Assembly (NCBI GenBank): GCA_039808325.1
Contig: JBDHSU010000086.1
Span: 1 to 17,751 of the forward strand
Direction of reading: 5' to 3'
Origin: JAFKKS01 sp039808325
Lineage (GTDB): Bacteria > Pseudomonadota > Alphaproteobacteria > Rhizobiales > Xanthobacteraceae
Length of the DNA stretch: 17,751 bases
Positions 1-7,715 of the stretch are shown in pieces. The notes beneath the pieces are model-generated. The model did not search any database. It was not told the origin of the DNA and saw only the letters and a list, made by a program, of their open reading frames with translations. Each line of letters starts with the position of its first letter. Positions within the stretch are counted from its first letter, which is position 1. Position numbers and translations under genes: made by a program.

Positions 1-800
1 TTGAAGTCGGACACCGCGACGATCATGAAGATGTCGAGGTCGTATTCGCGGCCGAACGCCTCCTCGTCCCAGCGCATCGAGCGCTTCAGCGAATCCATCG
101 CATAGGCGCAACGATCCTCCTTGCCCGGCTCGACATAGATGCGCAGCACCACGTCGCGGCCGGACATCGTCGTGAAAGTGTCCTCGACGCAGGCGAGTTG
201 CCCGGCGACGAGCGCGAACAGATACGAGGGCTTGGGGAAGGGGTCGTGCCAGACGGCGAAATGCCGGTTCGTGCCGCCGATCTCGCCGGAGGCGACGCGG
301 TTGCCGTTGGCGAGCAGGATCGGCGCATCGTCCTTTTCCGCCTCGATGCGCGTGGTGTAGACGGCCATGACATCCGGCCGGTCGGGGAAGTAGGTGATGC
401 GGCGGAAGCCCTGCGCCTCGCATTGCGTGCAGTAGGCGGCGCCCGAACGGTAGAGGCCCATCAGTTGCGTATTGGCGGTCGGGTCGATCTCGGTTTCGAT
501 CTCGAGTCGGAACGGCCCGGCTGGAGGCTGCGGGATCGTCAACCCGTCCGTCGTTGCCGTGTATGCTTCGGCCGGGAGCGACGCGCCGTTCACTTTCAAG
601 CCGACAAGCTTCAGTCCATCCCCGTCGAGCACCAGCGGGGCGGGGCCGCCGCCGCTCTCCGCGTTGGGCTTGAGCGCGAGCGTTGCCTTGACGCGCGCCG
701 CGGTCCGATGCAGGGCGATGTCGAGGTCGACGGTCTCCACCAGCCAGTCCGGTGCGCGATAGTCTTCAAGGCGGACGACGTGCGGGTCTTCGGTACGCAT
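1..800 (-). CDS. pepN: Aminopeptidase N (M1 family), N-terminal part
   Basis: Zinc metallopeptidase that removes N-terminal residues from peptides in the cytoplasm. Only the first 266 residues are present; the gene runs off the left edge. The ATG at 798-800 starts a protein beginning MRTEDPHVVRLEDYRAPDWL, and an AAAGG ribosome site lies just upstream. The bacterial PepN landmark QCEAQGFRRITYFPDRPDV sits at about residues 126-144, near-identical to the same stretch of E. coli PepN as I remember it. The sequence seen is the beta-rich N-terminal domain and the approach to the catalytic domain. The GAMEN exopeptidase motif and the HEXXH zinc site would lie beyond the edge and cannot be checked. 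The gene lies 98 bases downstream of ppa on the same strand, and no clear terminator or promoter separates them. The partial state is a window effect, not a visible truncation. Confidence 0.94.
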   Translation of the reverse strand, partial: MRTEDPHVVRLEDYRAPDWLVETVDLDIALHRTAARVKATLALKPNAESGGGPAPLVLDGDGLKLVGLKVNGASLPAEAYTATTDGLTIPQPPAGPFRLEIETEIDPTANTQLMGLYRSGAAYCTQCEAQGFRRITYFPDRPDVMAVYTTRIEAEKDDAPILLANGNRVASGEIGGTNRHFAVWHDPFPKPSYLFALVAGQLACVEDTFTTMSGRDVVLRIYVEPGKEDRCAYAMDSLKRSMRWDEEAFGREYDLDIFMIVAVSDF

Positions 801-898
801 CGGAAGGCCTTTCTTGGCGTTGTCGTGACGGTTTAGACGCGCGAAGGCCGCTTGGAAAGCGCCTGCAAACCTTCCCTTTCTCGAGGGCGCGCGGCGCT

Positions 899-1435
899 TC
901 AGGCCCGCTTCGCCTTCGCCCGCGCGATCGCCTCATCGACCAGACGGCGGGCCTCGCCGGCCTCGCCCCAGCCGATCAGTTTCACCCACTTTCCGGGCTC
1001 GAGATCCTTGTAGTGCAGGAAGAAGTGCTCGATCTGCCGCCAGGTGATCTCGGGAAGGTCGTGGTAGCTCTGCACGTGCGCGTAACGCTTGGTCAGGTGC
1101 GCGGAGGGAACGGCGATGATCTTCTCGTCGCTGCCGCCGTCGTCCTCCATCTTGAGCACGCCGATCGGGCGCACGTTGAGGTAGGCGCCGGGCACGATCG
1201 GGCGCGTATTCGCGACCAGCACATCGATCGGGTCGCCGTCGTCGGAGAGCGTGTGCGGCACGAAGCCGTAATTTCCGGGGTAACGCATCGGCGTATGCAG
1301 GAAGCGGTCGACAAACAGCGTGCCGGCGTCCTTGTCCATCTCGTACTTGATCGGCTCGCCGCCGATCGGGACTTCGACGACGACGTTCACGTCGTTCGGC
1401 GGATCGCGGCCTATCGGAATGGCATCGAGGCGCAT
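899..1435 (-). CDS. ppa: Inorganic pyrophosphatase, family I
   Basis: Soluble Mg-dependent enzyme that hydrolyses pyrophosphate to two phosphates, pulling biosynthetic reactions forward. The 178-residue length is normal for bacterial family I enzymes. The family signature DGDPIDV is at residues 66-72. With an offset of one from E. coli Ppa, the metal-binding aspartates fall at D66, D68, D71, D98 and D103, with K105 conserved, so the active site looks intact. The ATG at 1433-1435 has AAGGA about nine bases upstream. It begins only 11 bases after the stop of the SAF-domain oxidoreductase and is followed by pepN, so it may be read partly from that upstream unit. A housekeeping gene would be expected to have its own promoter too, which would have to lie inside the oxidoreductase gene; I could not identify one. 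Confidence 0.97.
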   Translation of the reverse strand: MRLDAIPIGRDPPNDVNVVVEVPIGGEPIKYEMDKDAGTLFVDRFLHTPMRYPGNYGFVPHTLSDDGDPIDVLVANTRPIVPGAYLNVRPIGVLKMEDDGGSDEKIIAVPSAHLTKRYAHVQSYHDLPEITWRQIEHFFLHYKDLEPGKWVKLIGWGEAGEARRLVDEAIARAKAKRA

Positions 1436-1446
1436 GCGGCTTGTCC

Positions 1447-2808
1447 TTAAACGTTAGGGCCGTGGAAGGCGGCTTCCATCTCACGGCGCGTCTTCACGGC
1501 AGAATCCGTCGAATCGATGTCGACATCGGTCCATTTCAAGCGCTCGCCCGCGGCGATGTCGCGCGTGAGCTTCACATTCTGCGCGAGGCCGAGCGGGAGA
1601 TAGCCTCGTTCGACCGATGTCGCGGCGGGCGTCTGCTTTCCCCAGACGCAAAATCCGCCTTCGCCGTCGAGCGTTTCGCCGGCCTTGAGCGGGCGCTTGG
1701 CGGTGGCGACGACATCGGAGTTGAAGCAGACCGGCGCACCGGTCGGCTCGCGCCGCAGCGCCACCGAGGCGATCGAGATTCCAAGCTCCAGTCCGATCAT
1801 ATGCGTGGGACGATAAAGCGCCGCGTAGCGGCCGCTTTTGTCCGGCAGCATCGAATATTCCACGAAGCAGCGCCGCGCATAGTCGTTGTCCTGCGCCGCC
1901 TCGATGACGACGTAAGTGCCCATCGCGAGGTGGTGCGGCACGTCGCTCTCGTCGCGATAGACGGAGGATGTCACCTCGGTCACGCCCTTCTTCTCCAGCA
2001 CGCCGCCGTCCGCCTTCGGCTTGCAGATTTCCGCGAGCTCGAAGCGTGTCGCCGGCGGGAAGCTCAATCCGTCCGTCTGCGGCGCCAGTCCGGTCGCATT
2101 GCAGACGGCCGTCATCTCGATGCCCGACTTGGTGCCGTCGATGAACGAGTTGAACATCTTCGGGTTGATCGCCTTGCGGCCCGCCTCGTCGAACTTGATG
2201 TAGCTGTCGAGGATGCTCCACACCGTGTCGGGCGTGGATTGGTGGTAGGTCGGATGGTAGCGGGTGCCCTTGCCGGCCGAGACGACGTTGAAGCCGGCGG
2301 TGCGGGCCCAGTCCACCTGTTCGCAGATGAGCGCCGGCTGGTCGCCCCAGGCGAGCGAATAGACGACGCCCGCCTGGCGCGCGCGGCGCGCGAGCAGCGG
2401 TCCCGCCAGGGCGTCCGCCTCCACGTTCACCATGACGATATGCTTGCCGTTCTCGATCGCCTCGGTGCACAGGCGGATGCCGGTCTTCGGGTCGCCGGTC
2501 GCCTCGACGATCACCTCGATCGCCGGATGGGCGATCATCGCCGCGGCGTCGTCGGTCAGGAACGTCATACCGGAGCTGGCGGCGTCGTCGAGCGATGTCG
2601 CGGCGTATTGCGCCGGCGGCCAGCATGCCGCCGCGAGCTGCGACTTTGCGCGCATGATATTGAGGTCGGCGACGGCGGCCACATGCAGGCCGATGGTCGT
2701 GCGCGCCTGCGCCAGGAACATGGTGCCGAATTTGCCGGCGCCGACGACGCCGACGGTTACCGGTCTGCCCGCTTCGTGCCGCTCGCGCAGCATCCGACTG
2801 AGATTCAC
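1447..2808 (-). CDS. NAD(P)-dependent oxidoreductase with C-terminal SAF domain (COG4091 type)
   Basis: The N-terminal Rossmann domain has the dinucleotide motif G23-A-G25-K-F-G28 within GVVGAGKFG. The middle region carries the family-type stretches GDQPALICEQVDWA and AGKGTRYHPTYHQSTPDTVW. From about residue 335 onward the protein resembles a SAF domain (ALRREPTGAPVCFNSDVV, then RPLKAGETLDGEGGF and LTRDIAAGERLKW). This matches the group loosely annotated as 'predicted homoserine dehydrogenase', but it does not look like a metabolic homoserine dehydrogenase: there is no ACT domain and the setting is not amino-acid biosynthesis. The start is GTG at 2806-2808, supported by AAGGGA about nine bases upstream; an internal ATG at 2791-2793 is the alternative. 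It lies 74 bases after the lyase and 11 bases before ppa. The substrate is unknown; the neighbourhood suggests a polyhydroxylated acid or aldehyde. 453 residues. Confidence 0.85.
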   Translation of the reverse strand: MNLSRMLRERHEAGRPVTVGVVGAGKFGTMFLAQARTTIGLHVAAVADLNIMRAKSQLAAACWPPAQYAATSLDDAASSGMTFLTDDAAAMIAHPAIEVIVEATGDPKTGIRLCTEAIENGKHIVMVNVEADALAGPLLARRARQAGVVYSLAWGDQPALICEQVDWARTAGFNVVSAGKGTRYHPTYHQSTPDTVWSILDSYIKFDEAGRKAINPKMFNSFIDGTKSGIEMTAVCNATGLAPQTDGLSFPPATRFELAEICKPKADGGVLEKKGVTEVTSSVYRDESDVPHHLAMGTYVVIEAAQDNDYARRCFVEYSMLPDKSGRYAALYRPTHMIGLELGISIASVALRREPTGAPVCFNSDVVATAKRPLKAGETLDGEGGFCVWGKQTPAATSVERGYLPLGLAQNVKLTRDIAAGERLKWTDVDIDSTDSAVKTRREMEAAFHGPNV

Positions 2809-2882
2809 GTTTCCGTCCCTTGTGTTTCTTTGCTCCTGTCAAGCTATCTGTTGCGCCGCGCGATGAACAGACGGCCGCACGG

Positions 2883-4235
2883 CTAAGCCGGCCGGGGCAC
2901 GGCGAGGACGCGATCGACCATTTCGCCGCAAAGGCCGAGATAGTTCTTCGGATCGCAATGCTCCTCGATGGCCGCTTTTCCTCCCAGCGCCTTCACGATC
3001 TCCGGCACGCCGCCGAGAATATCGGCGAGACGCTCGTCCCGCTCGATCGCGGTGCGGCAGGCGTCGTAGACGATGTCGTGCGCACGCTGCCGTCCGAGCT
3101 TCGGAGCGGCGGCCATCATCACCGCTTCGGCGACGATCAACCCGGCGGTCAGGTCGAGGTTGGCGCGCATGCGCGCCGCATGCACGACCAAGCCGGAGAG
3201 CATGAATTTCGCCTGCGCCAGGGCCGACGCGGTGAGGATGAAGCTTTCCGGAACGGCGACCCATTCGAGATGCCAGGGGCCGGTGGCGCGCTCGAAGTCG
3301 TGCACCATGCCATCGAGCGCGGTGGCGACGTGCTGGCGCACCGCCTTCGCCGCCGCGAGCATCAGTTCGCAGGATATCGGATTGCGCTTCTGCGGCATCG
3401 TCGAGGAGGCGCCGCGACCGGGCGCGAACGGCTCCGACACCTCGCCGAATTCCGTCGCCATCATCAGCATCACGTCGGTCGCGATCTTTGCCAGCGTGCC
3501 GGTGATCAGCCCGAGCAGCGCGACGGCTTCCGCGATGCCGTCGCGGGCGACGTGCCAGGTGATGACCGGCTGCGCGAGCGCGAGTTCGTCGCAGAACGCC
3601 TTCTGCATCGCGATCCCCCCGCCGCCGATCGACGCCAATGTGCCGGCGGCTCCCGCGAACTCGCCGACCAGGACGCGCGGCCGAAGCTGTGCGATGCGCT
3701 CGCTGTGGCGGTCGAGCGACGAGAGCCAGACGGCGACCTTGTAGCCGAAGGTGACGGGCAGCGCCTGCTGCAGGTGCGTGCGGCCGGCCATCGGCGTGTC
3801 GCGGTGCTTGGCGGCGAGTTTCGCCAGCGCGGCGCGGGTCGCGTTCAATTCGCTTTCGACGAGAGCGAGCGCGGCGCGGATTTGCAGCACGTTCGCGGTA
3901 TCCATGATGTCCTGCGTCGTCGCGCCCCAGTGCACGTAGCCGCCGGCCGCGCCCGCCGCTTCCGCGAGCTGATGAACCAGCGGCAGGATGGGGTAGCCGA
4001 CATTCTCCGTCTCGCGCCGCAGCCGCTCATAGTCGATGGCGATGTCGTGACAGGCTTTGTCGATGGCCGCGGCCGCCTCGGCCGGGATCGCCCCGACCTT
4101 GCCCTGCGCGCGCGCCAGGGCGGCCTCCACCTCCAGGTAGCGCCCGACGAGTGCCTCGTCCGAGAAGATGGCGCGCATATCGGCGGTGCCGAACATGTCG
4201 CGGAATAAAAGGGAGTCAAAAACCGTGCTGGGCAT
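2883..4235 (-). CDS. Fumarase/aspartase-superfamily lyase (PcaB / adenylosuccinate-lyase-like)
   Basis: A 450-residue all-helical lyase of the superfamily that eliminates or cyclises via a carbanion next to a carboxylate. Numbered from the chosen start, three conserved regions are visible: VHWGATTQD (101-109), TPMAGRTHLQ (147-156, with H154) and the mobile-loop signature GASSTMPQKRNP (275-286), whose serines include the usual catalytic base. It resembles 3-carboxy-cis,cis-muconate cycloisomerases and their relatives more than purine-pathway PurB, but no protocatechuate genes are nearby. I chose the ATG at 4233-4235 because GAGGA lies about nine bases upstream; an ATG ten codons earlier (4263-4265) has no such site. 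It is the first gene of a minus-strand run with the SAF oxidoreductase and faces away from the tartrate-dehydratase homologue, with 90 bases between. The true substrate is not known. A carboxylated C4-C6 acid would fit the context. Confidence 0.82.
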   Translation of the reverse strand: MPSTVFDSLLFRDMFGTADMRAIFSDEALVGRYLEVEAALARAQGKVGAIPAEAAAAIDKACHDIAIDYERLRRETENVGYPILPLVHQLAEAAGAAGGYVHWGATTQDIMDTANVLQIRAALALVESELNATRAALAKLAAKHRDTPMAGRTHLQQALPVTFGYKVAVWLSSLDRHSERIAQLRPRVLVGEFAGAAGTLASIGGGGIAMQKAFCDELALAQPVITWHVARDGIAEAVALLGLITGTLAKIATDVMLMMATEFGEVSEPFAPGRGASSTMPQKRNPISCELMLAAAKAVRQHVATALDGMVHDFERATGPWHLEWVAVPESFILTASALAQAKFMLSGLVVHAARMRANLDLTAGLIVAEAVMMAAAPKLGRQRAHDIVYDACRTAIERDERLADILGGVPEIVKALGGKAAIEEHCDPKNYLGLCGEMVDRVLAVPRPA

Positions 4236-4325
4236 GGCGCTATCCTCGTGCGTGGCGAAAGCCATTCTTTTCCGCTACGTCATAGCAAGATCGACCGGCC
4301 CTTCCCAACCCCAGGACATCGGATC
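4236..4325. promoter_or_regulatory. Divergent control region between lyase and tartrate-dehydratase homologue
   Basis: Ninety bases separate two divergent start codons, so promoters for both directions should lie here. Ribosome sites are visible at both ends: GAGGA for the lyase and AGGA at 4313-4316 for the plus-strand gene. I see no convincing paired -35/-10 boxes and only a weak inverted repeat (GCTA, five bases, TAGC). Co-regulation of the two genes is inference from the arrangement. Confidence 0.4.
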
Positions 4326-5489
4326 ATGCGGATCGTCGATATTCGTGACCTGACGGTGCCGCTGGAGGGCAATATCGCCAACGCGGTGGTGAGCTTCGCG
4401 GACCATACGGTGTCGCTCGTGGCGGTCGTCAGCGACGTCGTCCGCGACGGAAAGCCGGTCGTCGGCTACGCCTTCGACTCCATCGGCCGTTTTGCGCAGA
4501 GCGGCATTTTGCGCGAGCGGACGATCCCGCGGCTGAAGGCCACCGCGCCGCAAGATCTCTTGGACGAGGAAGCGCGACGGCTCGATCCCGCGAAGGTGCT
4601 GCGCGCGGCGATGCGCAACGAGAAACCGGGAGGGCACGGCGACCGCGCCGCCGCCGCCGCGGCGCTCGAACTCGCGGTCTGGGATCTCAATGCCAAGCTC
4701 AACGACGAGCCGGCTTGCGACACCATCGCGCGGGCGTTCGGTCACGCGATCGCGGCGCGCACGGTGCCGGTCTACGCCGCCGGCGGCTATTATTATCAAG
4801 GCGAAAGCGGCGGCAGCCTCACCGACGAACTGCGCCGCTATCAGGACCTCGGCTTCACGGCGTTCAAGATGAAGATCGGCGGTGCACCGCTGAAGGCCGA
4901 CCTCGCGCGCATCGAAGCCGCTATCGCCGTTGCGGGCGCCGGCTCCCGCGTCGCGGTCGACGCGAATGCGCGTTTCGATCTCGCCGCCGGCCTGGAGTAT
5001 GCGCGGGCGATCGCGCCCTATGGCCTGCGCTGGTACGAGGAGGTGGGCGATCCGCTCGATTTCGAACTCAATCGCGAAATCGCGGCCGCCTACGAGGGGC
5101 CGATCGCGACGGGCGAGAATCTGTTCTCGCGGCAGGATGCGCGCAACCTCGTGCGCTACGGCGGCATGCGCGCCGGACGTGACGTGTTCCAGATGGATCC
5201 CGGCCTCAGCTACGGGCTGACGGACTATGTCGAGATGCTGCGTTTTCTCGAGGCGGAAGGCTTCGATCGCCGGTTCGCGCATCCGCATGGCGGACATCTC
5301 ATCAACCTGCATATCGCCATCGGCCTCGGGCTCGGGGGCTGTGAGGCCTATCCCGGCGTGTTTCAGCCTTTCGGCGGCTACCCGCGCGCATGCGCATTAG
5401 AGAACGGCACGGTGAGCGCGAACGACGCGCCCGGCTTCGGTCTTGAGCAGAAAGACGAACTGCGGCCGTTGCTGGCCAAGCTGGCCTAG
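4326..5489 (+). CDS. tarD: Enolase-superfamily dehydratase, D-tartrate dehydratase-like
   Basis: Predicted Mg-dependent dehydratase converting a C4 hydroxy diacid (D-tartrate in the characterised Bradyrhizobium enzyme) to oxaloacetate. The 387 residues match that enzyme's length (about 389). With an offset of one, all its catalytic positions are present: K181-x-K183 in FKMKIGG, metal ligands D212 (VDANAR), E238 (YEEVGDP) and E264 (ATGENLF), and H321 in HPHGGH. The loop NEKPGGHGDRA (98-108) and the stretch YAAGGYYY (150-157) are also hallmarks of the group. One likely pocket segment reads FDSIGRFAQSG (50-60), where I remember FNSNGRYGQGG in the reference, so the substrate could differ. The ATG at 4326 has AGGA nine bases upstream; the open frame extends further back (4248) without a ribosome site. 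It diverges from the lyase gene. Confidence 0.86.
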   Translation: MRIVDIRDLTVPLEGNIANAVVSFADHTVSLVAVVSDVVRDGKPVVGYAFDSIGRFAQSGILRERTIPRLKATAPQDLLDEEARRLDPAKVLRAAMRNEKPGGHGDRAAAAAALELAVWDLNAKLNDEPACDTIARAFGHAIAARTVPVYAAGGYYYQGESGGSLTDELRRYQDLGFTAFKMKIGGAPLKADLARIEAAIAVAGAGSRVAVDANARFDLAAGLEYARAIAPYGLRWYEEVGDPLDFELNREIAAAYEGPIATGENLFSRQDARNLVRYGGMRAGRDVFQMDPGLSYGLTDYVEMLRFLEAEGFDRRFAHPHGGHLINLHIAIGLGLGGCEAYPGVFQPFGGYPRACALENGTVSANDAPGFGLEQKDELRPLLAKLA

Positions 5490-5508
5490 CGCGGGGCCGC
5501 GGTCGCCA

Positions 5509-5527
5509 GCATGTGATCGCGACATGC
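5509..5527. repeat. Short inverted repeat upstream of the LOG gene
   Basis: GCATGT (5509-5514) and ACATGC (5522-5527) form a 6-base inverted repeat around GATCGCG, in the 107-base gap between the tartrate-dehydratase homologue and the LOG gene. It could be a protein-binding site or chance. A possible -10 box, CATAAT, lies at 5558-5563 without a good -35. The rest of the gap shows nothing recognisable. Confidence 0.25.
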
Positions 5528-5596
5528 ATTTCGGCATCGTCAATCCGGCGCCGATCGCATAATCAATCCGTACGACGATCGACAGGACAGGAAACG

Positions 5597-6427
5597 ATGA
5601 CGACAGCGAATGCACGCCAGCTTGCCTCTCCCTCCTACCGCCTGCCGGCGCTGGACCAGGACTTCCTGCTGGGCGACAGCACGCGCGGCATCCGCTTCCA
5701 ACTCGAATATGCCAAGGCGGAGGAATTGCTGCGCGCATGGGGCGTGCGCTCGACCATCGTCGTCTTCGGCAGCGCGCGCGTGCGCGAGGACGGCCCCGGA
5801 CGGCAGCCGTATTGGTATGCCGAAGCCCGCAAGTTCGGGCGCATCGCCTCGGAGCGCGGCGGCGCGCTCGTTTCGAACGGCGGCCTGCGAGACAATGTGA
5901 TCGCGACCGGCGGCGGCAGCGGCATCATGGGCGCCGCCAATCAAGGCGCCGCCGACGCGGGGGCGCCGTCGATCGGCTTCAACATCACGCTGCCGCACGA
6001 GCAGGAGCCGAACGCCTTCTCGACGCCGGAGCTGACGTTCCGCTTCCATTACTTCGCGATGCGCAAGATGCACCTGGCGATGCGCGCCAACGCGCTTGTC
6101 GTTTTCCCCGGCGGGTTCGGCACCTTCGACGAACTGTTCGAGCTTCTGACGCTGTGTCAGACCGGCAAGGCGCCGCGCATCCCCGTCATCATGGTCGACG
6201 CGGCGTTCTGGCGCGCCGCGGTGAATATCGACGTGTTGGTCGATAACGGGATGATCGCGCCGCGCGACGTCGATCTCATGACCTTCGTCGACAGCGCCGA
6301 AGCGGCGTGGGACGCGCTGGTTCAACGCGGTCTCGGCGCGCGCAGCTTTGGCTCTCCGGGACAGGACGACGGCCGAGCCCCGGCGCCGCCGGAGGCGCCG
6401 CCGAAAAGCGTCGGCGACGGCACTTAG
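5597..6427 (+). CDS. LOG-family protein (TIGR00730-type nucleotide phosphoribohydrolase)
   Basis: Rossmann-fold protein of the LOG (cytokinin riboside 5'-monophosphate phosphoribohydrolase) / lysine-decarboxylase-like family, which removes the base from nucleoside monophosphates. The defining motif PGGFGTFDELFE is at residues 171-182. It is preceded by VVFGSARV (55-62), the glycine loop TGGGSGIMGAANQGA (104-118) and MRKMHL (155-160), which carries the conserved Arg/Lys. At 276 residues it is longer than the roughly 190-residue plant-type LOGs. It has an N-terminal helix-rich extension and a Pro/Ala-rich tail (about 255-276) that looks disordered. The ATG at 5597 is preceded by AGGA; an earlier in-frame ATG at 5513 would add 28 low-quality residues. 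Its stop is one base from the stop of otnK on the opposite strand. The in vivo substrate is unknown and a link to the acid-sugar genes is not shown. Confidence 0.9.
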   Translation: MTTANARQLASPSYRLPALDQDFLLGDSTRGIRFQLEYAKAEELLRAWGVRSTIVVFGSARVREDGPGRQPYWYAEARKFGRIASERGGALVSNGGLRDNVIATGGGSGIMGAANQGAADAGAPSIGFNITLPHEQEPNAFSTPELTFRFHYFAMRKMHLAMRANALVVFPGGFGTFDELFELLTLCQTGKAPRIPVIMVDAAFWRAAVNIDVLVDNGMIAPRDVDLMTFVDSAEAAWDALVQRGLGARSFGSPGQDDGRAPAPPEAPPKSVGDGT

Positions 6428-6428
6428 G

Positions 6429-7712
6429 TTACGACATCATCCCGAACGCCTTGGCGAAGAAGTCGGGACCGCCGAAGTTGCCGGACTTGAGCGCCAGCAG
6501 CATGTCGCCGTTCTTGCCGCCCACGGCGCGGAGCACCGGCACGCCCGCGGCGATTTCCGGGCCGACGAGAAAGGCCGGGATCTTCAGCGAGTCGACCGCG
6601 GCACCCGACGTCTCGCCGCCCGCCATGACTAGGCGCTTGACGCCGCGCGCGACGAGTTCGGTCGCGATCTTGGCCGTCGCCTGCTCGATGGCGTGGCCGG
6701 ACGCCTCGCGCCCGTAGCGGGCCTGAAGTTGGCCGACCGCCTCGGGCGATGCGCTCGATGCGATGAGGACGGGCCCTTTCGCGAGCTTGTCGCCGGCCCA
6801 TGCCAGCGTGTCCTCGATTTCGGCCGGGCCGTCCATCAATCGCTGCGGATCGAGACGCCGCACCGGCATCGTGCGCTCGGCGACGGCGATCTGTTCTAGC
6901 GTCGCTTTCGAACAGCTTCCCGCAACGGCCGCCATCGCCCCGCCCACGGGCCGCATGGCGTCGGCGAAGTCGGCCGTCGCGGCCTTGACCCGGCCAGACT
7001 TGACCAGGGCGCGCGCGAGCCCGAGGCCGATGCCCGATGCGCCGACGGACAGCTTCGCTTCCGCCGCGATCTCCCCGATCACTTCGAGGTCGTTGTCGAG
7101 GATCGCGTCGGCGATCGCCGCGCCGTGGCCGCTCGCCGCGAGCTCGGCGAGGCGCGCGCGAACGGCGTCCTTGCCGCGGGATATCGTTGCGAAATCGACC
7201 AAGCCCACCTTGCTGCGCGACTGCCGCGCCAGCACGCGCACGAGATTTGAATCGTGCATCGGGTTCAGCGGATGGTCCTTCAACGGACTTTCGTTGAGCG
7301 GCAGCGAGCCGACGAAGAGATTGCCGAAATAGACCGTGCGCGCCGTTTCCGGGAACGCGGGGGTGACGATGGTGGTGTCGGTGCTGCCGGTGTCCGCACG
7401 CAAGGCGTCGGTGATCGGCCCGATATTGCCTTTGTCGGTCGAGTCGAATGTCGAGCAGATTTTATAGAGAACGTGCGCCGCGCCCCGGCCGTCGAGCCAG
7501 CGGTTGGCGGCGCGCGCGGCCGCGACGGCCTCGTCCGCCGCGATCGAGCGGATTTTCAGCGCGACGACGACGGCGTCGATCTCCGGCAGCGCCAGCTTGT
7601 CGTGGGGCACGCCGATGGTCTGCACCGTGCGCAGGCCGTTCTTCGTCAGGGTGTTCGCAAGGTCCGACGCGCCCGTGTAGTCGTCGGCGATGCAGCCGAG
7701 AACGATCGCCAT
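6429..7712 (-). CDS. otnK: 3-oxo-tetronate 4-kinase (DUF1537 family)
   Basis: ATP-dependent kinase that phosphorylates C4 of 3-oxo-tetronate in L-threonate (and D-erythronate) breakdown. The 427 residues begin with the acid-sugar-binding motif IADDYTGASDLAN (8-20, D10-D11-x-T-G). They end with the nucleotide-binding parts AGGETSGAAV (364-373), GGKNGDMLLALKSGNFGGPD and LKSGNFG (408-414), as expected for the two-domain DUF1537 fold. The start ATG (7710-7712) has AAGGG upstream and lies three bases after the otnI stop, so the two genes are tightly coupled. It is the last gene of ltnD-otnI-otnK. DUF1537 kinases act on several acid sugars, but the presence of ltnD, otnI and otnC beside it makes the 3-oxo-tetronate assignment strong. 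It converges on the LOG gene with one base between stops, so any terminator must lie inside the opposing gene. Confidence 0.93.
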   Translation of the reverse strand: MAIVLGCIADDYTGASDLANTLTKNGLRTVQTIGVPHDKLALPEIDAVVVALKIRSIAADEAVAAARAANRWLDGRGAAHVLYKICSTFDSTDKGNIGPITDALRADTGSTDTTIVTPAFPETARTVYFGNLFVGSLPLNESPLKDHPLNPMHDSNLVRVLARQSRSKVGLVDFATISRGKDAVRARLAELAASGHGAAIADAILDNDLEVIGEIAAEAKLSVGASGIGLGLARALVKSGRVKAATADFADAMRPVGGAMAAVAGSCSKATLEQIAVAERTMPVRRLDPQRLMDGPAEIEDTLAWAGDKLAKGPVLIASSASPEAVGQLQARYGREASGHAIEQATAKIATELVARGVKRLVMAGGETSGAAVDSLKIPAFLVGPEIAAGVPVLRAVGGKNGDMLLALKSGNFGGPDFFAKAFGMMS

Positions 7713-7715
7713 GAC

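Noticed and set aside
1447..2808. Calling the SAF-domain protein homoserine dehydrogenase
   Set aside because: Only the Rossmann part is similar; the SAF tail, missing ACT domain and non-biosynthetic neighbours argue against it.
1441..2886. Long plus-strand open frame (481 codons) opposite the SAF oxidoreductase
   Set aside because: Arginine/histidine-rich, low-complexity translation with no motifs; it is the antisense shadow of a GC-rich gene with a clear family match.
2820..4208. Long plus-strand open frame (462 codons) opposite the lyase
   Set aside because: Same shadow pattern; the minus-strand frame carries the full fumarase-superfamily signatures and a good ribosome site.
2883..4235. 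Calling the lyase PcaB or PurB outright
   Set aside because: The motifs are superfamily-wide; no protocatechuate genes are nearby, and the sequence looks less like PurB. Substrate left open.
6425..6431. Terminator between the convergent LOG and otnK genes
   Set aside because: The stops are one base apart and I found no convincing hairpin with a T-run there.
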